Positions 44,379 through 54,054 of a DNA stretch of 64,000 nt are shown here, one piece after another; within the stretch, counting starts at the first letter, position 1; each line of letters starts with the position of its first letter. The DNA is taken from assembly GCA_035504095.1 (NCBI GenBank), contig DATJSN010000059.1, positions 1 to 64,000 on the forward strand. The letters are read 5' to 3'. The notes under the pieces are model-generated. The model did not search any database and was not told where the DNA came from. It saw only the letters and a program-made list of their open reading frames with translations. A program made the translations under genes and the position numbers. The DNA comes from DATJSN01 sp035504095. Lineage in GTDB: Bacteria > Planctomycetota > Phycisphaerae > WQYP01.

Positions 44379-45406
44379 CAGGCGCCTCCCTGTTTGGCGG
44401 TTTTTTCATCATGTCCGCCAAACTCGCGACGCAGGGCGGAGAGAATCTTGTCAGCGAAATCGGCCTCACCGCGCGAGCCGAAACGTTCATATAGCGAAGC
44501 GCTGAGCACGGGAGCTGGGACGGATTCATCGATCGCGGCCTTGACCGTCCAGCGGCCTTCGCCGGAGTCGGACACTCGGCCCGCGAAGTCTGTCAGGTCC
44601 GGGTTCTCCAGTAGCGCGATGGCGGCCAGGTCCAGCAGCCACGAGGCAATCACGCTGCCGCGGCGCCAGACCTCTGTGATGTCGGTCAAATTTAAGTCAA
44701 ACATATAATGTTCAGGATCGCGCAGCGGCGTGGTTTCGGCATCGACGGTACGCTGCTGTTTGCCTGCATTGGCGTGGCGGAGAATGTTAAGCCCTTCGGC
44801 ATAAGCGGCCATGAGGCCGTACTCGATGCCATTATGGACCATCTTGACGAAGTGGCCGGCGCCGCTGGGCCCGCAGTGCAGGTAGCCCTGTTCCGCGGTG
44901 CCGCCGGTCTTCTCCCGGCCGGGCGTGCGCGGCGCTGCCGAAATACCCGGCGCCAGGGCGGCAAAAATGGGATCAAGGCGCTGCACAACGGCTTGTTCAC
45001 CACCGATCATCAGGCAATAGCCGCGCTCAGCCCCCCAGACTCCGCCGCTGGTCCCTGCGTCCACGTAGTGGATGCCTTTGGGTTTGAGTTCAGCGGCGCG
45101 GCGAATGTCGTCATGGTAGTAGGAGTTGCCGCCGTCGATCACCACGTCGTCGCTCTGGAGGAAAGGGATCAGGGCGGTCAGCGTTTGATCGACCACCGCC
45201 GCCGGCACCATCATCCAGATGGCGCGCGGTTTTTTGAGCTTACGCGCGAAATCTTCCAGCGACGTTGTCCCAACCGCGCCTTCTTTAGCCAGTGCCTCCA
45301 CGGCTGGCGAATGAATGTCGTAAACGACGCACCGGTGCCCGGCGCGCATAAGGCGCTGCACCATATTGTTTCCCATCCGGCCCAATCCGATCATGCCCAA
45401 TTCCAT
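44378..45406 (-). CDS. gnd: 6-phosphogluconate dehydrogenase (decarboxylating)
   Basis: Converts 6-phosphogluconate to ribulose-5-P and CO2. [24 protein letters not shown] is the NAD(P)-binding start. [21 protein letters not shown] and [24 protein letters not shown] hold the substrate-binding and catalytic residues (Lys and Asn in the HFVKMVHN segment). The length of 342 residues places it in the short, often NAD-dependent branch. ATG 45406 is chosen for its AAAGGAAA site; the upstream extension belongs to the aldolase relic. It is coupled to zwf by a one-base overlap. Confidence 0.95.
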   Translation of the reverse strand: MELGMIGLGRMGNNMVQRLMRAGHRCVVYDIHSPAVEALAKEGAVGTTSLEDFARKLKKPRAIWMMVPAAVVDQTLTALIPFLQSDDVVIDGGNSYYHDDIRRAAELKPKGIHYVDAGTSGGVWGAERGYCLMIGGEQAVVQRLDPIFAALAPGISAAPRTPGREKTGGTAEQGYLHCGPSGAGHFVKMVHNGIEYGLMAAYAEGLNILRHANAGKQQRTVDAETTPLRDPEHYMFDLNLTDITEVWRRGSVIASWLLDLAAIALLENPDLTDFAGRVSDSGEGRWTVKAAIDESVPAPVLSASLYERFGSRGEADFADKILSALRREFGGHDEKTAKQGGA

Positions 45407-45422
45407 TTGGTTTTCCTTTCTG

Positions 45423-45564
45423 TTAAAAACTGTAGCGCCCGTTGAGAAATTTGGCAAACCGCCTGTTACGGGTTGGAACATTTTCATCCATTGCCGGCTG
45501 CCGGCAAGCCATTATCGTCGGCGACCATCGCTTTGGCGATGTTTATAAGTTCCTGCACATTCAT
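45423..45564 (-). pseudogene. Frameshifted N-terminal relic of class I fructose-bisphosphate aldolase
   Basis: Starts at ATG 45564, overlapping the xfp stop as ATGA. It reads [25 protein letters not shown] for about 25 codons and hits a stop at 45484. In the next frame the sequence continues as [15 protein letters not shown] before a stop at 45425. Joined, these match the class I aldolase N-terminus (ELxxTAKAMVADxKGLLAMDES-NPTCNKRFAK). So one frameshift and a large deletion removed the rest. Only about 45 of some 300 codons remain. The gnd ribosome-binding site follows at once. Confidence 0.75.
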
Positions 45565-47954
45565 TGGGGTTTGCTCCATTTGAATTCGCGAATCTCTGGC
45601 ATATCCTGGCCGAACTTACAAATGTACTGACGGTGTTCAATCAGTTTTTCCTGCATTTGTTGTTTAAGATAATCGCCTTTGCCTTTCAGTTGTGGAAGTC
45701 GATCAATAACATCCTGGACGAGGTGAAAGCGGTCCATTTCGTTGAGCACAGGCATATCGAAAGGCGTGGTAATCGTGCCTTCCTCTTTATATCCGCGGAC
45801 ATGCAGATTGCCGTGATTGGTTCGGCGATAGGTCAGCCGATGAATGAGCCAGGGATAGCCATGAAAAGCAAAAATAATTGGCTTGTCGGCGGTGAAAAGC
45901 GAGTCAAAATCCCTGTCGCTCAGGCCGTGTGGATGTTCGGTGCTGGGCTGAAGTTTCATAAGATCCACAATATTGACCACGCGGATTTTCAAATAGGGCA
46001 GGGAATGGCGCAAAATGGAGACAGCGGCAAGTATCTCAAGAGTGGGCACGTCGCCGGCGCAGGCCATTACCACGTCGGGCTCCGCGCCGCTGTCGTTGCT
46101 GGCCCATTCCCAGATGCCGATTCCTTCGGTGCAGTGTTCGACGGCGGCATCCATCGTCAGCCATTGCGGAGCGGGATGTTTACCCGCAACAACGACGTTA
46201 ACGTAATGCCGGCTGCGTAAACAGTGATCCATTACGGAAAGAAGACAGTTGGCATCCGGCGGAAGATACACGCGCACTATTTCGGCCTTCTTATTGACAA
46301 CATGATCAATAAATCCTGGGTCCTGATGCGTGAAACCATTGTGATCCTGACGCCAGACGTGAGAAGCGAGTAGATAATTCAGTGAAGCGATTTTTCGCCG
46401 CCATGGCAATTGAGACGTCACTTTCAGCCACTTGGCGTGCTGGTTAAACATCGAATCGACAATGTGGATGAACGCTTCGTAGCAGTTGAATAAACCGTGC
46501 CGGCCGGTGAGCAGGTATCCTTCAAGCCAGCCTTCGCACTGATGCTCGCTGAGCACTTCCAACACACGCCCTTGGGGCGCCAAAAATTCGTCAATTTTGA
46601 TGGTGCTGCCTTCCCACTGGCGTTTGGTAGCTTCAAAGACCGCGGTGAGCCGGTTGGAAATCGTTTCATCGGGGCCAAAAAGCCGAAAGTTTCGCTGGTC
46701 CTGATTCATCTTAATCACGTCGCGAATAAACGTTCCAAGGACGCGAGTGTCTTCGGCGTCGACCGCGCCGGGGGCGGGTACCTTGACGGCATAGTCGCGG
46801 AAATCGGGCATGCGCAGGTCGCGCAGGAAAATTCCGCCATTGGCGTGTGGATTAGCGCCCATCCGCCGCTCGCCCGTAGGCGCCAGTTGAGCCAATTCTT
46901 TATCGAATCCACCGTTTTGGTCAAAAAGTTCCTCGGGTTTATAGCTTTTGAGCCATTGCTCAAGTAATTTCAAATGTTCGGGGTTTTTGTCGGGGTCGGA
47001 TAGAGGCACCTGATGGGCGCGAAACGTTCCCTCCACAGGCAGCCCATCGACTTGCTTAGGCCCGGTCCATCCCTTGGGAGTATTGAGCACGATCATTGGC
47101 CACAAAGGACGCTTTTGAAAGCCTTTTTTACGCGCTTGGCGCTGGATGGATTGAATATTGTCGATCACCTTGTCGAGTGTCACCGCCATCGCGCGGTGCA
47201 TCTTCATAGGCTCATGACCTTCGACGAAATAGGGCTTCCATCCATACCCTTGCAGTAACTTCTGTAACTCTGTTCGCGGAATGCGGGCCAGAATCGTAGG
47301 GTTGGCGATTTTGTATCCGTTGAGGTGAAGGATGGGCAACACCGCGCCATCGGTTACAGGGTCGAGGAATTTGTTGGAATGCCACGCGGTAGCCAGTGGT
47401 CCGGTTTCCGCTTCGCCGTCACCGACCACGCACGCGACAATCAAATCCGGATTATCCAGAACAGCTCCGAAGGAATGGCTGATCGAATAACCCAGTTCAC
47501 CGCCTTCATGGATGGATCCCGGACATTCGGGAGACACGTGACTGGGAATTCCGCCGGGAAATGAGAATTGTCTGAAAAGTTTTGTGAGTCCGGCTTGGTC
47601 CTGCGTAATATTCGGATAAATTTCGCTATAGGTTCCTTCCAGATAAGTATTGCCGACGAGTGCCGGACCGCCGTGGCCGGGGCCGGAAACATAAATCATG
47701 TTCAAATCATATTTTTTAATAACGCGGTTCAAATGCACGTAAATAAAATTTTGTCCCGGCGTGGTTCCCCAGTGTCCCAGAAGCATGTGCTTAATGTGCG
47801 AAATATTCAGCGGCTCGCGCAATAGTGGGTTGTCGTAAAGGTAAATCTGGCCGACAGAGAGATAATTGGCCGCGCGCCAATAGGCATTCATTTTTCGCAG
47901 CAAATCCGGTGATAAAGATTTTTTCACAGGTTTAATCTTTTTCGCTTTTTTCAT
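45561..47954 (-). CDS. xfp: Phosphoketolase (xylulose-5-P / fructose-6-P)
   Basis: Splits xylulose-5-P to glyceraldehyde-3-P and acetyl-P (or fructose-6-P to erythrose-4-P and acetyl-P) with thiamine diphosphate. [19 protein letters not shown] near the start, the [22 protein letters not shown] region, [45 protein letters not shown] and the thiamine-diphosphate motif [10 protein letters not shown] are characteristic, and the 797-residue length is normal. AGGAACA precedes ATG 47954. The gene is followed after 19 bases upstream by ackA, the usual partner that turns acetyl-P into ATP. Confidence 0.96.
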   Translation of the reverse strand: MKKAKKIKPVKKSLSPDLLRKMNAYWRAANYLSVGQIYLYDNPLLREPLNISHIKHMLLGHWGTTPGQNFIYVHLNRVIKKYDLNMIYVSGPGHGGPALVGNTYLEGTYSEIYPNITQDQAGLTKLFRQFSFPGGIPSHVSPECPGSIHEGGELGYSISHSFGAVLDNPDLIVACVVGDGEAETGPLATAWHSNKFLDPVTDGAVLPILHLNGYKIANPTILARIPRTELQKLLQGYGWKPYFVEGHEPMKMHRAMAVTLDKVIDNIQSIQRQARKKGFQKRPLWPMIVLNTPKGWTGPKQVDGLPVEGTFRAHQVPLSDPDKNPEHLKLLEQWLKSYKPEELFDQNGGFDKELAQLAPTGERRMGANPHANGGIFLRDLRMPDFRDYAVKVPAPGAVDAEDTRVLGTFIRDVIKMNQDQRNFRLFGPDETISNRLTAVFEATKRQWEGSTIKIDEFLAPQGRVLEVLSEHQCEGWLEGYLLTGRHGLFNCYEAFIHIVDSMFNQHAKWLKVTSQLPWRRKIASLNYLLASHVWRQDHNGFTHQDPGFIDHVVNKKAEIVRVYLPPDANCLLSVMDHCLRSRHYVNVVVAGKHPAPQWLTMDAAVEHCTEGIGIWEWASNDSGAEPDVVMACAGDVPTLEILAAVSILRHSLPYLKIRVVNIVDLMKLQPSTEHPHGLSDRDFDSLFTADKPIIFAFHGYPWLIHRLTYRRTNHGNLHVRGYKEEGTITTPFDMPVLNEMDRFHLVQDVIDRLPQLKGKGDYLKQQMQEKLIEHRQYICKFGQDMPEIREFKWSKPQ

Positions 47955-47973
47955 AATCTGTTCCTGTTCAATT

Positions 47974-49170
47974 TCAATATTTTAGCCCCCGTACGTCGCA
48001 AACGCTTTGAGCGATGATCTGTTCCTCGTCGGTGTGGACTACACGCACAGTAACCAGAGAGCCGCCTGCCGAAATAATCGGTGCGTTCTCATCGTTTCGT
48101 GCCAAATCCAGGCGAATTCCCATCCAATCCATATCGCTGCAAATTTTAGCCCTGATCTGTGGTGCGTTTTCACCAATTCCGGCCGAAAAAATCAGAGTGT
48201 CCAATCCCTGTAAAACCGCGGCCAGAGCGGCAATCCATTTTTTTGCCTGGTAGCAAAACATCTCAACCGCTTCCGCGGCGCGTACGTCCTGAGCTTCCCG
48301 CGAAAGCAATTCGCGCATATCGGAACTGATCTCCGATATGCCCAGTAAGCCAGACTCATGATTGACCATGTGATGAAATTGTTGTGCCGTAACTTGTTCG
48401 GCGCGCGACAAATACCAGCCCAGACCGGGATCCAAATCGCCGGAACGCGTGCTCATGGGCAGGCCCGCAGCAGGTGTAAAACTCATGCTGGTGTCCATAC
48501 TTTTGCCATCGTGTACGGCGGTGACGCTGGCGCCGTTACCCAGGTGAGCGATAATCACACGGCCTTTGGCGGCCTTGGCGCCGGCCAGACGGGCAAGTTC
48601 CCCCATCAGAAATTCACAGGATAATCCGTGAAATCCATAACGCCGAACTCCTCTGGCGTCATAGCGACGCGGAATCGGGAGTAAATGCGCCACGCGTGGC
48701 ATATCGTGATGGAACGCCGTATCAAAGCAGGCGATCTGGGGCAGATGAGGGAATCTTTGGTGAAAGGCTTCGGTCAGCAGAATTTCCTCAGGAAGATGTT
48801 CCGGATCGAATGGGCTGAGTTTATGGAGGGCTTCAATCATTTCCGGCGTTATACGCTGTGGTGTCCAATACTTCGGCCCGCCGTGTACGACGCGATGTCC
48901 AACCGCTGCCAGCTCGCCGTGCTGAAATCTTTCCTGAATCCAATCCATCAGAATGTTCACCGCGGCAGTATGGTCCGGAGCGGTGATCTGCCGAGAGATG
49001 TCATCGTCCTGGTTAAGAGCATTGATCTTAAAAGAGCCTTTAGAAAGGCCGATACCTTCAATTTCGCCCGTTAAAACCCGCTGCAGCGTGCCGTCGACTT
49101 CAAAGAGCGCGAACTTGATGCTCGATGAGCCACCATTGACCGTCAGAACGCATGGAACAGCAGGTTTCAT
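47974..49170 (-). CDS. ackA: Acetate kinase
   Basis: Converts acetyl-P and ADP to acetate and [20 protein letters not shown] at the start is the first phosphate motif. [20 protein letters not shown] with the catalytic Asp, [14 protein letters not shown] and [13 protein letters not shown] complete the ASKHA fold. The length of 398 is typical. It lies 18 bases downstream of glgP and 19 bases upstream of xfp, so the three are almost certainly one transcript. GGGAA precedes ATG 49170. Confidence 0.96.
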   Translation of the reverse strand: MKPAVPCVLTVNGGSSSIKFALFEVDGTLQRVLTGEIEGIGLSKGSFKINALNQDDDISRQITAPDHTAAVNILMDWIQERFQHGELAAVGHRVVHGGPKYWTPQRITPEMIEALHKLSPFDPEHLPEEILLTEAFHQRFPHLPQIACFDTAFHHDMPRVAHLLPIPRRYDARGVRRYGFHGLSCEFLMGELARLAGAKAAKGRVIIAHLGNGASVTAVHDGKSMDTSMSFTPAAGLPMSTRSGDLDPGLGWYLSRAEQVTAQQFHHMVNHESGLLGISEISSDMRELLSREAQDVRAAEAVEMFCYQAKKWIAALAAVLQGLDTLIFSAGIGENAPQIRAKICSDMDWMGIRLDLARNDENAPIISAGGSLVTVRVVHTDEEQIIAQSVCDVRGLKY

Positions 49171-49188
49171 GAACGATTCCCAAACCGA

Positions 49189-51732
49189 TCATTTTTGCCA
49201 CAGGATTTGTTTGGTTTCCAGCGGCACCACTACGCCTGGAAGATAGGGGACAACCCGCGCCGTAAAGTCGGAAGCGGGGCGGCTCGCCGGCACACTGATT
49301 GAATAAACGTAACCATTGACCGAACCAACCAATTTGTTGCCGCGCGTCATTGGCTCACACACCGGCGCGCCATTATTTGCGCCATCAGCATAAAGCTCGA
49401 CCCGCACCGCATCCGGATCAATTTCATCAAGAAAAACCTGAACTTCAAAATTGTGTTTATTTCCGGCGGTTTGAACTTTCACCAGACCGAAACGTATGTC
49501 CGCCCACTTGCGCTGCAAAGCATGCCGCCAATCGACAATCTTTGCGCCAAATGCGCCCTTATCAGCGGCGCGCCGCTGGTAAGTTTCCAGAGCCGGCAAA
49601 TAATACTTTTCGGTGTATTCGCTTACGCAACGATTGGCGGAAAAACGGGGAGTCAGGCGCGCCATGCTTTCACGCATGCGCGCCACCCATGCGGTCGGAA
49701 TGCCATTCTGATCCCGGGTGTAAAACGCGGGGACCACTTCCCGTTCAAGCAGATCGTAGAGTTGCCCGGCTTCGGCGGCGTCCCAGGCCGGATCTTCACC
49801 ATGTTCCCTGCCGTCTCCGAGTGCCCAGCCGACTTCGGGTGTATAAGCTTCGGCCCACCAACCATCCAGTTCCGAAAGATTGATTCCGCCATTCACCAGC
49901 ACCTTCATGCCGCTGGTACCGCTGGCCTCCCAGGGCCGGCGTGGCGTGTTAAGCCATAGATCGACGCCTTGCACCAGATTTTCCGTCAAAAGCATGTCGT
50001 AATCACTAAGGAAAATCACATGCGGCCGCACCTCGGGTTGTCTGATGAATTGAATCCATTGTTGCACCAGCGACTTGCCCGTCTGATCCGCCGGGTGAGC
50101 TTTGCCGGCGATGATGAGTTGCACGGGACGTTGTGGATTCGTCAGCAGTCGCAAAAGTCGCGCCGGATCATTCAGGAGTAAATTGGGCCGCTTGTACGTG
50201 GCAAAGCGCCGTGCAAAACCCAGCGTAAGCGCGTTGGGATCGAATAAATTTTTGGCTTGCTCGACAACTTCTACCGAAGCCCCATTGAGTGCTAACTGCA
50301 GGGCCAGTCGTTGACGTGCGTATTGAATCAGCGACATGCGACCGGATGACCGCAGTTGCCAGAATGCGGCGTCGGGCGCCTGGCGAATGGCGCTTTCCAG
50401 ATTGCCTTTTCCATCCATCCAGCGATCTTTACCGCAACGTGTTGTCCAAAATTCATCGGCGAGAGCAGAGTCCCAACTCGGCATGTGTACGCCGTTGGTG
50501 ACATGTCCGACCGGAACCTGAGTTTCCGGCCAGCGCCCAAACAGAGGTGCAAAAATACGCCGGCTGACCTGGCCATGCAGGCGGCTTACGCCATTGACAG
50601 CTCCGCTGCCACGGACAGCCAGATACGCCATGTTGAAAGGTTCGGAAGAATCGTTGGGGTTCAACCGTCCCAGTGCCAGCAGATCATGAATGGAAATACC
50701 CAGGCGTTGTGCGTAAGCGGTTGCATATTGCTCGATCAGTGACGGGGCAAATCGATCAAACCCCGCAGGCACGGCGGTATGGGTTGTGAAAAGATTGCCC
50801 GCCCGCGTGACCTCCAGCGCCGTTTCAAACGGTTGGCCGGTTTCTTCCATGAAATTGCGAGCGCGTTCCAAAATAGCGAAGGCGGCGTGACCTTCATTAA
50901 GATGGCAGACCTGCGGCTGGATGCCCAGGGCCCTCAATAACCGCCAGCCGCCAATCCCAAGAGCCAATTCCTGTTTCAGGCGTAATTCCGGACCACCACC
51001 ATAAAGTTCGCTGGTGATGCCGCGGTGGATGGGAAAATTTGCTGCGTCATTGCTGTCCAGCAGGTAAAGTTTCAATCGGCCAACCTGGACCTGCCAGGCG
51101 CGTAACCAGAGTGAGTAACCCGGGAGTCGGATTTCCAGTCGCAGCCATTCGCCATTGGGTTCGCGCAAAGGAGTAACCGGCAGTTGGCCGGGGTCGTTGT
51201 AGGGATAAAGCTCCTGCTGATAGCCGTCCCGGCCGATTTCCTGGCGAAAATATCCCTGCTGGTAAAGAAGCCCTACGCCCACGACGGGTACGCCGAGATC
51301 GCCGGCCGCTTTGAGTTGATCACCGGCAACGTTGCCTAAACCACCGGAATAGATGGGTAGTGCCTCGCTCAACATAAATTCCATGCTGAAATACGCGACG
51401 CAATTCAAGCCAGACTGAGCATGTTTTTGCTGAAACCAGGTGGAAGAATTCGCAGCGTTACGTTTGGCGCTGACAAGATCGTCAACTTTTTTACGAAAGC
51501 CCGGTTCTTTCAGGGCCTTTTCGAGTTGATCGCGTGAAACCGTCTGTAGAACAAGCCAGGGATTATGCGTCAGGTCCCAGAGTGTGGAATCAAGTTGGCG
51601 CCACAAATCGTCAGCGGCGTGATTCCATGAACAACGCAGGTCCAGCGCCAGTTGGGCCAGTGAATCGAAACCTTCAACATCCCTGGGCGCAAAACCGTAG
51701 ATCGTATTATCAAAATGAGTTTCTTTGCCCAT
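49189..51732 (-). CDS. glgP: Alpha-glucan (glycogen) phosphorylase
   Basis: Releases glucose-1-P from glycogen or maltodextrin with inorganic phosphate. The 847-residue protein is of the short GlgP type. VAYFSMEFMLSEALPIYSGGLGNVAGDQLKAA, VCHLNEGHAAFAILE, HVTNGVHMPSW and the pyridoxal-phosphate Lys motif ASGTSGMKVLVNGGINLSELDGWWAEAY are intact. It is the first gene of the long carbon run. AAGGAGG seven bases before ATG 51732 is the strongest ribosome site in the run, and a candidate promoter lies about 180 bases upstream (51911-51939). Confidence 0.95.
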   Translation of the reverse strand: MGKETHFDNTIYGFAPRDVEGFDSLAQLALDLRCSWNHAADDLWRQLDSTLWDLTHNPWLVLQTVSRDQLEKALKEPGFRKKVDDLVSAKRNAANSSTWFQQKHAQSGLNCVAYFSMEFMLSEALPIYSGGLGNVAGDQLKAAGDLGVPVVGVGLLYQQGYFRQEIGRDGYQQELYPYNDPGQLPVTPLREPNGEWLRLEIRLPGYSLWLRAWQVQVGRLKLYLLDSNDAANFPIHRGITSELYGGGPELRLKQELALGIGGWRLLRALGIQPQVCHLNEGHAAFAILERARNFMEETGQPFETALEVTRAGNLFTTHTAVPAGFDRFAPSLIEQYATAYAQRLGISIHDLLALGRLNPNDSSEPFNMAYLAVRGSGAVNGVSRLHGQVSRRIFAPLFGRWPETQVPVGHVTNGVHMPSWDSALADEFWTTRCGKDRWMDGKGNLESAIRQAPDAAFWQLRSSGRMSLIQYARQRLALQLALNGASVEVVEQAKNLFDPNALTLGFARRFATYKRPNLLLNDPARLLRLLTNPQRPVQLIIAGKAHPADQTGKSLVQQWIQFIRQPEVRPHVIFLSDYDMLLTENLVQGVDLWLNTPRRPWEASGTSGMKVLVNGGINLSELDGWWAEAYTPEVGWALGDGREHGEDPAWDAAEAGQLYDLLEREVVPAFYTRDQNGIPTAWVARMRESMARLTPRFSANRCVSEYTEKYYLPALETYQRRAADKGAFGAKIVDWRHALQRKWADIRFGLVKVQTAGNKHNFEVQVFLDEIDPDAVRVELYADGANNGAPVCEPMTRGNKLVGSVNGYVYSISVPASRPASDFTARVVPYLPGVVVPLETKQILWQK

Positions 51733-51904
51733 GGCGAGGCCTCCTTAAGTTTTGCAATTCAGCCGCGGTGCATATCGTGCAATATCGTAACCAGCATCCG
51801 GCGAACAGACCAAACTAATAAGTTAGGTTTTCATGAAGTTAATTTGTTGATCTGACGAGCGGCGTTTTATGACTAAACCAGGCCGAATTGTCCGATGATA
51901 AGGT

Positions 51905-51968
51905 GATTTCACTATAACAATGTAGAATTTTATGCGACATAATAATTGTAAATAAATTAATTGCATAG
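51905..51968. repeat. Repeated divergent regulatory sequence, copy 1, left half
   Basis: Matches 55454-55515. The 30-base core at 51933-51962 is identical to 55480-55509, and the flanks are similar. The right half of the same repeat lies 524 bases away at 52493-52552, whereas in copy 2 the halves are only 12 bases apart. Confidence 0.8.
51911..51939 (-). promoter_or_regulatory. Candidate promoter of the glgP-ackA-xfp run
   Basis: On the minus strand TGTCGC (51939-51934), a 17-base spacer and TATAGT (51916-51911). The same elements with the same spacing occur in copy 2 at 55486-55458 while the spacer sequence differs, so the two boxes are the conserved part. The start of glgP lies about 180 bases downstream. 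Confidence 0.6.
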
Positions 51969-52012
51969 TGGTGTACTAATTTGAAATGCCTTGGACTTGG
52001 CGCACCACATAA

Positions 52013-52198
52013 TTAGGGTTCTGGTTTTTGATTCAATAACCCCGGCCACACATGAGCATTGGGTACTTCGGGACCGGATTGTGTCTCATGAGCAACATAG
52101 ACTTCATGAAACGCATATTCAAAGATAAGAATCACCAAAAATATAATAATAACGGCCAGAATGATCATATTCGTTTGATTTCGTCTGTTGAAAAGCAT
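52013..52198 (-). CDS. Small single-pass membrane protein
   Basis: A 61-residue protein with a short basic start (MLFNRRNQTN), one strongly hydrophobic helix (MIILAVIIIFLVILIFEYAF) and a polar tail of about 30 residues rich in His, Pro and Glu. No family is recognised. It lies 28 bases downstream of a second tiny membrane protein gene, probably in one transcript. Both sit inside the 524-base segment that splits a repeated regulatory sequence. Confidence 0.55.
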   Translation of the reverse strand: MLFNRRNQTNMIILAVIIIFLVILIFEYAFHEVYVAHETQSGPEVPNAHVWPGLLNQKPEP

Positions 52199-52226
52199 TT
52201 AAATCACTTCAAAATGGCAGCGCATA

Positions 52227-52379
52227 TCACTTGTCCTTTTTGACCAGATAAAAGACGCCGAGTGCCATAAGGACCAGACTTTCTGCGAGAAAAAATGGAT
52301 CTTCGGGTCGGTTGAGTTCTCCTATCCCGATTACAACCGCCGCCCCAAGCAAAATAATCGCACCGGCAATTTTGTTCAT
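52227..52379 (-). CDS. Small membrane protein, 50 residues
   Basis: Reads MNKIAGAIILLGAAVVIGIG, a charged turn (ELNRPEDP), a second hydrophobic stretch (FFLAESLVLMALGVFYLV) and KKDK at the end. AAGGA stands seven bases before ATG 52379, so translation is likely. Two membrane passes joined by a short loop are predicted by eye. No family is recognised. It is paired with the gene at 52013-52198, which follows it. Confidence 0.6.
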   Translation of the reverse strand: MNKIAGAIILLGAAVVIGIGELNRPEDPFFLAESLVLMALGVFYLVKKDK

Positions 52380-52492
52380 ATGTTCGTCCTTAAATGCCTA
52401 CCGGAAACTTCTTTTTGCCAAGTTAATTCGTGTTTTTGGCTTTGGTTTGTGAGATGTTGAGTATATGCATTGCCGACTTCGTTATCTAATGC

Positions 52493-52552
52493 TCGACTTC
52501 GCCTCAATATAATCGTAATATCAATCGTCTTCATGTTGTGAAAGAGCAATGA
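52493..52552. repeat. Repeated divergent regulatory sequence, copy 1, right half
   Basis: The first 26 bases (52493-52518) are identical to 55528-55553, and the next 34 are similar, including GTCTTCATGTTGT and GCAATGAA. It contains TATAAT at 52508-52513 on the plus strand, 74 bases before the ligase-fragment gene. Confidence 0.8.
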
Positions 52553-52581
52553 AAAGCACTAACTGCTAATACTGCTAACGG

Positions 52582-52905
52582 TTGCATTATATCGTGAACT
52601 ACAAAAGATGCGAGCACAAATCGCTAGAAAGACTTCCTCCCGATTTGCGCAAACCGGTGCTGCTGGAATATCAACCGATGCTTCTGACGACGATCGACAT
52701 GCCGTTTGACACCCCGCATGGTCTTTTTGAACTTAAATATGATGGTTTGCGTGTGCTGGCACAGATGGATGACCGGAAAGCAAGGCTGCTCAGTCGAAAT
52801 GGAAAACTCCAGAACCTGCAATTTCCCGACATTGAAGAAGGCCTACTCGAGGAGGTGAAGGAATCGACGGTCCTCGACAGCGAGGTCGTCTGCCAATATG
52901 GTTAA
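52582..52905 (+). pseudogene. Truncated ATP-dependent DNA ligase (LigD-like) N-terminal fragment
   Basis: About 107 codons. FELKYDGLRVLAQMDDRKARLLSRNGKLQNLQFPDI contains ligase motif I with the AMP-accepting Lys (KYDG) and the SRNG motif Ia, and LDSEVV corresponds to motif III. The frame then stops, so motifs IIIa to VI and the OB fold are missing. It cannot be an active ligase. The start is unclear (TTG 52582 or GTG 52594). It is followed after 33 bases by the alcohol dehydrogenase gene. It could be a relic, or a short protein kept for other reasons. Confidence 0.7.
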
Positions 52906-52938
52906 TCTATGAACGTCGTCGTCAAGAAAGGTTAAATC

Positions 52939-54009
52939 GTGATGAAAACAAACAATGAAAAATCACCGGTAGGCACCATGAAGGCGCTGGTCTATCACGG
53001 CCCTAACCGCCGCGCCTGGGAAGACAAGCCCAGTCCCGTCATCCTCAAGCCGACAGATGCAATCGTAAAGATCACCAAGACAACGATTTGCGGAACTGAT
53101 CTGCACATCATGAAAGGCGACGTTCCGGAAGTGACGGACGGACGTATCTTAGGCCACGAGGGCGTCGGCGTTGTGATCGAAACGGGAACGGCGGTTACGA
53201 ATTTCAAAGCGGGAGATCGGGTAATCATTTCCTGCATCACATCCTGCGGAAAATGTGAATATTGTAGGAAGGGGATGTATTCCCATTGCGCGAACGGGGG
53301 CTGGATTCTCGGTCATCTAATCGACGGAACCCAGGCGGAGTACGTTCGGATTCCGTACGCCGACACGAGTCTGCACCACATCGAAGATGATGTCGATGAT
53401 GAGGAAGGGTTGGTAATGACCAGCGACATTCTTCCAACTGGATTCGAGTGCGGCGTACTGAATGGCCAGGTCAAACCAGGTGACACTGTAGCGATTGTAG
53501 GGGCGGGCCCCGTCGGACTTGCGGCGCTTCTGACAGCACAATTCTATTCACCAGCCGAGCTGATCATGGTGGATGTGGATGAAAGCCGGCTTGCGGTCGC
53601 CAGATCGCTCGGAGCGACGAAATTGGTGAGCACGAACGCCGTCGAAGAAATTATGAAACTCACCGGCTTCAGGGGCGTTGATGTGGCTATCGAGGCCGTG
53701 GGTATACCTGCAACGTTCACGATCTGCGAGTCCATCGTCGCGGCGGGCGGACATATCGCCAACATCGGCGTGCATGGCAAAAGCGTGGAACTGCATCTAG
53801 AGAAACTCTGGGCGAGAAACATCATAATTACGACGCGACTGGTGGATACTGTAACGACTCCACTGCTGCTGAAAACGATCCGTTCAGGAAAGCTGCAACC
53901 GAAGAAACTGATCACGCATCATTTTGCTTTAAACGAGATGATGAAAGCATACGATACTTTCGGCAATGCGGCCAAGGAGAAGGCACTCAAGGTAATTCTC
54001 TCAAACTAG
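52939..54009 (+). CDS. Zinc-dependent alcohol dehydrogenase
   Basis: A medium-chain dehydrogenase of about 356 residues. TTICGTDLHIMKGD holds the first catalytic zinc ligand, GRILGHEGVGVV the zinc-ligand His-Glu, and CITSCGKCEYCRKGMYSHC the structural zinc cluster. The NAD(P) motif is VAIVGAGPVGLAALL. It oxidises alcohols or reduces aldehydes; the substrate is not fixed. AAAGG precedes GTG 52939, with ATG 52942 as an alternative. It is transcribed with the flavin-reductase gene 45 bases downstream. Aldehyde reduction would fit fermentation next to the acetate route, but this is inference. Confidence 0.88.
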   Translation: MMKTNNEKSPVGTMKALVYHGPNRRAWEDKPSPVILKPTDAIVKITKTTICGTDLHIMKGDVPEVTDGRILGHEGVGVVIETGTAVTNFKAGDRVIISCITSCGKCEYCRKGMYSHCANGGWILGHLIDGTQAEYVRIPYADTSLHHIEDDVDDEEGLVMTSDILPTGFECGVLNGQVKPGDTVAIVGAGPVGLAALLTAQFYSPAELIMVDVDESRLAVARSLGATKLVSTNAVEEIMKLTGFRGVDVAIEAVGIPATFTICESIVAAGGHIANIGVHGKSVELHLEKLWARNIIITTRLVDTVTTPLLLKTIRSGKLQPKKLITHHFALNEMMKAYDTFGNAAKEKALKVILSN

Positions 54010-54054
54010 CGGGTAAATCGAATGCGGTTCACATAAAAGTGCAGAGGAGTCTTA

